Source: Phaeodactylibacter sp. (lineage in GTDB: Bacteria; Bacteroidota; Bacteroidia; Chitinophagales; Saprospiraceae). From it: a DNA stretch of 57,931 nucleotides. The position numbers and the translations under genes were made by a program. Positions 53,372 through 57,931 of this stretch are shown one piece after another. Below the pieces are notes generated by a model that saw only the letters and a program-made list of their open reading frames with translations, was not told the origin of the DNA and ran no database searches. The first letter of the stretch is position 1, and each line of letters opens with the position of its first letter. The stretch covers positions 1-57,931 of the forward strand of contig JAGFJD010000319.1 in assembly GCA_024102975.1 (NCBI GenBank). Direction: 5' to 3'.

Positions 53372-55390
53372 CTATCCATACTGCTCCAGATAGAACCGCG
53401 CTGTCCCGTACAGCTCGTTCAGGAACCGGGCGATGCGCCTGCCGTCGAACTCATTGTCTTCGGTATATCGTAGGATATTGCTGGTGAGGGTGGTTTCGGA
53501 AGTGCGGCCGGTGAGGCCCAATGGATAATACATGGCCCGCAGGGCTTCTTCGGAAGTATTCTGCAACAGGAGCTTTTCCAGGCTTTCCTGGTGGCCGTAT
53601 CCCAGTTTCCAGGCGAGGAAGAGGTCGGTGAGTAGCGGCTTGGGAACGCCGTTGGTTTTGAGCAGTTGGAGGGCGAGCTGGCGTTGGGCCTTGTCCGGGC
53701 TGAAGATCATCAGGCGCAGGTTGTCCAGTTGCCGGGGGGAGGGGTCCAGGGCGAATGGTCGCCCCATTTCCCGGTTGAGGAACGCAGAGAAACTGCGTCG
53801 GGAAATGAGGGACCGGCAATTCCGGGGTGGCCGGGCTTTCATGGAGCGCAATAAGCGGCCGAGGACCACAAAATCTGCCTCCTGTTCCGGGTCGTCGCTG
53901 AGCGCCATGCCCAGTTTTTCCAGTTGGAGGCGAAGGTGCTGGGGGTCGAAGCCCGTCTCGCCGAACAGGTAGGCCTTCTTCCCGGCAAAGGGGGGCGACA
54001 GGTGCTGCACCCCGTTGCGTTCCTCCAGCAGGTGTTTGCGGATGGCGTAGGCCACGTCCGTCATGCCGTAGGACAGGGCCTCCAGAAGCAAAGGGATAGA
54101 AAAGTCGTTCAGGCCGCGCCCGTCTTCTTCCAGCACCCTGTAAACCACCAGCCGCATCCGGGCGGGGACGTCATGCGAACGGCAGAATTTTAGAAAACGC
54201 AGCAGCCTTTTCCGGGCCTCGGCGTCGCCGGGCCCTTTGAGGTCTTCCAGTGCCGACAAGAAGAACAGGGGCCGGGGCAGCTCGGGCATGGGGTTGCCGT
54301 CGAGCCATAACTTTTGCAGGCGGTACAGCTCGCCGAAATTTTCCGGAAGGGTGCTAAGCTGGTTTTTTCCGGCGTTGAACGAACAAAGGTTGTCCAGGTG
54401 TCGGATGTGGCCCGGCAGCTCGGCGAGCCGGTTGTCCCGGATGGAAAGCCCCCGTATCTGGTAAGGCAGAGGCGGGAGGCTCTCCAGGCAGTTGCCGTCG
54501 ATGTGCAGTTGAGACAGTATATCCAGCGCGCCGACAGAGGCGGGCAATGCCGATAGTTGATTGTTGCTGAGAAGAAGCTTTTCCAGTCTCCGGCATTGCC
54601 CGATATTTTCGGGCAATACCGCCAGCCTGTTTTTTTCCAGGGACAACAGGGACAGCCACTGCAACTGGCCGATGGAGGGCGGGAGGGCAGCGATCTTATT
54701 CCCGCCGAGCAGCAGGCGGCGCAGGACCGGCAGCTGGCCGATGCTTTCCGGGATTTTTTCCAGCAGGTTATGGCCGAGGTGGAGTTCGGTGAGCCGCTGC
54801 AACTGGCTGATGTCCGGCGGCAGCGTGCGGACGCGGTTGTGGCTCAGGTCCAGCACGTCGAGGGAGGTGAGCTGGAAAAGCGGTTTTGTCAGTCGCCCGA
54901 TACGGTTATGGGCGGCGCGGAGCTGCCGCAGGTTCGCCAGCCGGGATAACGGGGGCGGCAGGCGTTTGATCCGGTTCTTCTGGATGTCCAGGAGCGTGAG
55001 TTCGCGGAGTTGGCCGATCTCGGGCGGGAGCTCCTCCAGGGCATTGCCGCCCAGGTACAGGCGCTGGAGGTTCTTCAGGCGGCCGATAGCCGGCGGCAGG
55101 GCCTTGATCTGGTTGTTGCGAAGGTCGAGTTCGGTAAGCTGAGTCAGTTCAAAGAGCTGAGGCGGCAGCTCGGCGATCCGGTTGGAGATCAGGTTGAGGA
55201 CGCGAAGGTTCTTCAACTGGCCGATCTGGGCGGGAATCTCCCGGAGCTGGTTGGCACTAACCTCCAGCTTCCGCAGCCTGGGCATGCCGAAGACGACCGG
55301 AGGCAGGGCATCCAGCCGGCAATTGTACAGCGACAATTCCGTGATCTCTTCCCGATGCTTCAGCGCAGTTGGCAGGTCGAAAGCCCTCAT
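53372..55390 (-). CDS. LRR - BRCT-like - helical module protein
   Basis: 672 residues. Residues about 15-380 are some fifteen clean 23-residue LRRs (RVLNLISNRIAELPPQL, TELDLRNNQIKALPPAI, RLYLGGNALEELPPEIG). Residues about 385-455 are helical. Residues about 466-540 resemble a BRCT domain (GKKAYLFGETGFDPQHLRLQ ... EADFVVLGRLLR). The last 120 residues repeat the helical module (QLALQLLKTNGVPKPLLTDL; NILRYTEDNEFDGRRIARFL) found at the N-terminus of the LRR protein at 38085-39266. No signal peptide. A protein-interaction scaffold, function unknown. Confidence 0.85.
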   Translation of the reverse strand: MRAFDLPTALKHREEITELSLYNCRLDALPPVVFGMPRLRKLEVSANQLREIPAQIGQLKNLRVLNLISNRIAELPPQLFELTQLTELDLRNNQIKALPPAIGRLKNLQRLYLGGNALEELPPEIGQLRELTLLDIQKNRIKRLPPPLSRLANLRQLRAAHNRIGRLTKPLFQLTSLDVLDLSHNRVRTLPPDISQLQRLTELHLGHNLLEKIPESIGQLPVLRRLLLGGNKIAALPPSIGQLQWLSLLSLEKNRLAVLPENIGQCRRLEKLLLSNNQLSALPASVGALDILSQLHIDGNCLESLPPLPYQIRGLSIRDNRLAELPGHIRHLDNLCSFNAGKNQLSTLPENFGELYRLQKLWLDGNPMPELPRPLFFLSALEDLKGPGDAEARKRLLRFLKFCRSHDVPARMRLVVYRVLEEDGRGLNDFSIPLLLEALSYGMTDVAYAIRKHLLEERNGVQHLSPPFAGKKAYLFGETGFDPQHLRLQLEKLGMALSDDPEQEADFVVLGRLLRSMKARPPRNCRSLISRRSFSAFLNREMGRPFALDPSPRQLDNLRLMIFSPDKAQRQLALQLLKTNGVPKPLLTDLFLAWKLGYGHQESLEKLLLQNTSEEALRAMYYPLGLTGRTSETTLTSNILRYTEDNEFDGRRIARFLNELYGTARFYLEQYG

Positions 55391-55507
55391 ATTTCTTCTG
55401 CAAAAGAGTTAATATGTAAAATTTCTACAAGGAAGTGCCGCTTCCTCCCTAACCCTGCAAAATGCCGGGTTGCCTCATCATGATCATTCCAATCCTGTAA
55501 ATCTTGT

Positions 55508-55732
55508 TAATCCTGTCTACAGCCCCCCTCAATCCCCCCGAACCACCTTCGCCTCTGGGTACGGCGGTCAATGAGGGGGGGAAGTGGCTCAAACAGGGCC
55601 TGCCCCCAACCCTGTCAATCCTGTCTACAGCTCCCCTCAATCCCCCCGAACCACCTTCGCCTCTGGCTACGGCGGTCAATGAGGGGGGGAAGTGGCTCAA
55701 ACAGGGCCTGCCCCCAATACCTGTCAATCTTG
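55508..55732. repeat. Two-copy 108-bp tandem repeat plus AATCCTGT words
   Basis: Two nearly identical 108-bp units (55508-55615, 55616-55723) each start with AATCCTGTCTACAG and contain CCCCCTCA...TGAGGGGG, an inverted repeat about 40 nt apart. They are followed by AATCCTGT / AATCTTGT words that continue into the end of the MutS-like gene. Only a few substitutions separate the copies, so the duplication is recent. Confidence 0.85.
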
Positions 55733-57571
55733 TCAATCCTGTCCACCCTCCCCATCCTGCTCATCCTGTCCGATTTTGATCCCCATCTTCTGCATCAGCA
55801 GCGTAGCGTTGAAACTCCGGCTGACGCCTTTTTTCAATTTATAGTCAAAATACAGTTTCCCGTCTTTTATTTCCACTTCGATGCGCAGGTTTTCGACGGC
55901 GCCGCCGGCGCCGGCTTCCAGCTGTCCCAGTTCCAGGTCGTGGGTGGCGATGATGCCGGATCCCCGGCTGCGGATCAGTTGCTTGATCAGAGCTTTGGAG
56001 CCGGTATGGCGGTCGTTGGAGTTGGTGCCCTTGAGGATTTCGTCGAGCAGGAAGAAGGCCTGGGGCTCGGGCGGCTGCCAGCCGGCGCGGGCCTCCACCG
56101 CCTCGATGATAAGCTTGAGGCGCTTGAGTTCGGCGTAGAAGGAGGAGGTGCTTTCGTGCAGGGCGTCCTGGGTGCGCATGCTGGTGAACACCTGCAGGGG
56201 GGGCAGGGCCAGCCGGCGGGTGCAGGCCGGCGCGCCCGCCATGGCCAGCACGATGTTGATGCCGACGGTGCGCAGGAAGGTGCTCTTGCCCGCCATGTTG
56301 GAGCCGGTCACCAGCTTGATGTGGCCGTCGGTGGGCACGGTGATGTCGTTGCTCACCCGCTTGTCGCGCCGGATGAGGGGATGGCCCAGGGCTTCGCCTT
56401 CCAGCCGGGGAGCATCGTGGACGATGGGGAAGGCCCATTCGGGATTGTTGCAGTACAGGTTGCCGAGACTGCTCAGCGCCTCGAATTCGGCGATAGCCTC
56501 GAACCACAGCGGCAGGTTTTCCTTCAGGCTGCCTTTCCAGCGTTCCAGGCGGCAGGCCCACTGCAGGTCCCACAGGCTGCCCAGGTTGAGGAAGATGGCA
56601 AAGAAATTATAGCGCACGTTGAGCTGCCCGATGATGTAGGAAAGGCGGTGGATGGCATCGGAGGCCAGTTTGCCGCCCGGCAGCTCCAGCAGGCGGTGGA
56701 GTTCCTGAAGCAGGGGCGATTCGAATCCCTGCCCTTCGATGTGCCGCAGCAGGCGGCCGTAGTGGGCCAGGGTCCCTTCAGCATGCGTGGTCTGGATGTG
56801 GGCCTTGTCAACCTGCTCTTTGGTCGCTTTCAGAATCCAGGCGGGAGGCAGCAGGAAGAGGATGGCCACATACCAGGGGAGGTACAGGATAAAAAGCACC
56901 AGGCCGGACAGGGCCCAGAAGGGCGACAAATACAAAGCCGCCACCAGCCAGGGCCGGTTGCTGACGAAAGGCGGCTCTTCCAGCCAGCGCTTCAGCAGTT
57001 GGAGGTGGGCCAGGCTGTCCTCAGTTTCCAGGCTGAAGGCCTGAAAGTGTTGCCGCCAGCCGAGCATTTTCTGCAGTTCGGCAATGGCCGCCTGCCGCTG
57101 CTGAATGGCGGCCGGATCGGCGGGGTGCCGCAGGTAATCTGCCAGGCGTTCCCTGCCCAGGGCGGTTCCCGCCCGGTTGAGGTACTGGAAAAAAGAATAA
57201 TCGCCGAACAGGTCGAGATCGAGGGAGTAGGGATGCTCCGGGTCGGAAAATTCCCCGCCGTTCTGAAAAGAAGCGTATTCGTGATCCAGCACGCCCGCTT
57301 CCAGCCGGTTGACGGCCGCCAGTCGGCGGTGGTGCCGCTCCTCCTGCTGTATGTCCTGATGCCAGAGGATGAAGCGGTAAAAAGCGTACAGGAAGGCGAG
57401 GGTAAAAACGGCGCCGGCCAGCAGGTGCACGCCCGTCCAGAGGTAAATGCCCAGCCCCACGGCGGCGACGAACAGCAGCAGCCGTACCAGGGAGTACCGG
57501 TTGTACTTCTTTTTGAGCGCTTCGGCCGTTGTTTCGAAAGCCCCGGCGCGTTCCAGGTATTTTTGTTTCAT
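55733..57571 (-). CDS. Membrane-anchored MutS-like ATPase
   Basis: 612 residues. Two membrane segments near the N-terminus (about 28-64: LVRLLLFVAAVGLGIYLW, LLAGAVFTLAFLYAFYRFIL) and two more near 207-245 (FWALSGLVLFILYLPWYVAI). Then the MutS lever/core helices and an ABC-type ATPase: Walker A TGSNMAGKSTFLRTVG near 421, Walker B AFFLLDEILKGTNSNDRH and H-loop IIATHDLELGQLE. No mismatch-binding domain I (no FxE motif) is present, so it is not a canonical mismatch sensor. The extreme C-terminus (GQDEQDGEGGQD) is encoded by the adjacent ACAGGAT repeat words. A known but uncharacterised Bacteroidota type. Confidence 0.88.
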   Translation of the reverse strand: MKQKYLERAGAFETTAEALKKKYNRYSLVRLLLFVAAVGLGIYLWTGVHLLAGAVFTLAFLYAFYRFILWHQDIQQEERHHRRLAAVNRLEAGVLDHEYASFQNGGEFSDPEHPYSLDLDLFGDYSFFQYLNRAGTALGRERLADYLRHPADPAAIQQRQAAIAELQKMLGWRQHFQAFSLETEDSLAHLQLLKRWLEEPPFVSNRPWLVAALYLSPFWALSGLVLFILYLPWYVAILFLLPPAWILKATKEQVDKAHIQTTHAEGTLAHYGRLLRHIEGQGFESPLLQELHRLLELPGGKLASDAIHRLSYIIGQLNVRYNFFAIFLNLGSLWDLQWACRLERWKGSLKENLPLWFEAIAEFEALSSLGNLYCNNPEWAFPIVHDAPRLEGEALGHPLIRRDKRVSNDITVPTDGHIKLVTGSNMAGKSTFLRTVGINIVLAMAGAPACTRRLALPPLQVFTSMRTQDALHESTSSFYAELKRLKLIIEAVEARAGWQPPEPQAFFLLDEILKGTNSNDRHTGSKALIKQLIRSRGSGIIATHDLELGQLEAGAGGAVENLRIEVEIKDGKLYFDYKLKKGVSRSFNATLLMQKMGIKIGQDEQDGEGGQD

Positions 57572-57607
57572 GTTGTCGGGTACGATTGAGGCGGGAAAAT
57601 AAGAATC

Positions 57608-57814
57608 TTAGAGGAATTCGACGTGGTTGTGCATGTCCTTTGGAGAAAGGACGCGATAAATCAATTCCAGCCCTCTGACGATATTGCCAATACTCGTGCC
57701 TTGTGGAGAATAAACAATGCCGGCATGTTCGAGGCCTTTGGCGTGAAGTTTCAAAAAATCATCATCCTGAGTGAAAATCACTCTCCCCTCTTTAAGCGCA
57801 TATTCTAAGAGCAT
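57608..57814 (-). CDS. DUF5615-type PIN-like protein, N-terminus missing
   Basis: 68 residues: LEYALKEGRVIFTQDDDFLK, then HAGIVYSPQGTSIGNIVRGL and PKDMHNHVEFL. This is the C-terminal two thirds of the DUF5615 PIN-like fold, in which T-x-D-x-DF is a conserved active-site-like motif. The frame stays open upstream of the ATG (ASKAPPPN precedes it) for about 26 more codons, into a 79-bp palindrome, where a TAG stops it. The usual N-terminal half (with DEN motif) is absent, so the gene is probably 5'-disrupted. Such proteins often pair with a DUF433 antitoxin; none is visible within the window. Confidence 0.65.
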   Translation of the reverse strand: MLLEYALKEGRVIFTQDDDFLKLHAKGLEHAGIVYSPQGTSIGNIVRGLELIYRVLSPKDMHNHVEFL

Positions 57815-57850
57815 GTTTGGAGGTGGTGCTTTTGAGGCGAAAATGTCAGA

Positions 57851-57929
57851 TTTTGGGTTCTCACGAAGGCATTTTTCCGCCCCATAGCAGCGCTACGGGG
57901 CGGAAAAATGGCAAAGTGAGGTTCCAAAA
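57851..57929. repeat. 79-bp imperfect palindrome at the window end
   Basis: TTTTGG...CTCAC-N5-CATTTTTCCGCCCC-A-TAGC (57851-57888) faces its near-complement (57892-57929). The inner 14-bp CATTTTTCCGCCCC arms are perfect. No coding capacity. It sits just upstream of (and reads into) the truncated PIN-like gene, suggesting insertion of a small palindromic element or the tip of a larger one beyond the window. Confidence 0.75.
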
Positions 57930-57931
57930 GC

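Overview
The window reads as a chromosomal segment of a Bacteroidota bacterium, most likely a marine or sludge-type member of the Saprospiria (Lewinella / Phaeodactylibacter-like). The signs are Bacteroidota promoters (TTG, 17-20 nt, TAnnTTTG) in front of many genes, starts that mostly lack a Shine-Dalgarno, the 51-residue L34, a eukaryote-type citrate synthase, Bacteroidota-style lipoproteins, a Rho with a long charged N-terminal insert, and a TonB with poly-proline blocks. GC content is moderately high. No tRNA, rRNA, CRISPR array, prophage or complete insertion sequence was found.

Layout. 1-6.1 kb: a truncated cyclodeaminase, a candidate structured RNA (minus strand, about 801-1200) with its own promoter and terminator, a DUF3109 protein, a small exported protein, citrate synthase, then gcvH, a VanZ-like protein and a TonB-like transducer. 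6.3-15.8 kb: a TPR protein, rpmH, frr, a Zn-metallopeptidase, a 62/71-bp tandem array, serS, rho with a long leader, and an MscS channel. 15.8-22.3 kb: an alpha/beta-hydrolase lipoprotein, a beta-barrel protein, a lipoprotein, then a heat-shock block (hsp20 behind a sigma-54-like promoter, groES, groEL). 22.5-31 kb: a sortilin/BNR-repeat protein, a Fic protein behind a duplicated palindromic operator, a lipoprotein ADP-ribosylglycohydrolase, uvrC. 31-36.5 kb: patatin, DUF6090-like protein, and a tyrosine-catabolism unit (MarR, hmgA, hpd). 36.5-44.2 kb: two hypothetical proteins, an LRR protein, a small protein, and the pentose-phosphate genes gnd and rpiB (minus) facing away from zwf and pgl (plus). 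44.2-53 kb: a small membrane protein, an SDR, an ABC exporter, and a minus-strand polysaccharide operon (Wzx-type flippase, Wzz-type chain-length protein, O-antigen-ligase-type protein, FkbM methyltransferase), then fdhD. 53.4 kb to the end: an LRR-BRCT-helical protein, a membrane-anchored MutS-like ATPase and a truncated PIN-like gene.

The intergenic DNA is the most unusual part. Many gaps carry tandem words of 7-10 nt, often folded into inverted repeats and usually touching the 3' end of a gene. In two cases (serS and the MutS-like gene) the coding sequence itself ends inside the same ACAGGAT-type word repeat. Two 103-104 bp palindromes with TATACT...AGTATA ends look like one small non-autonomous element family. 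The two LRR proteins share a helical module placed at opposite ends of the LRR block.

Limits: all functional calls rest on motif recognition and family knowledge by eye. No alignment, folding or database search was run.
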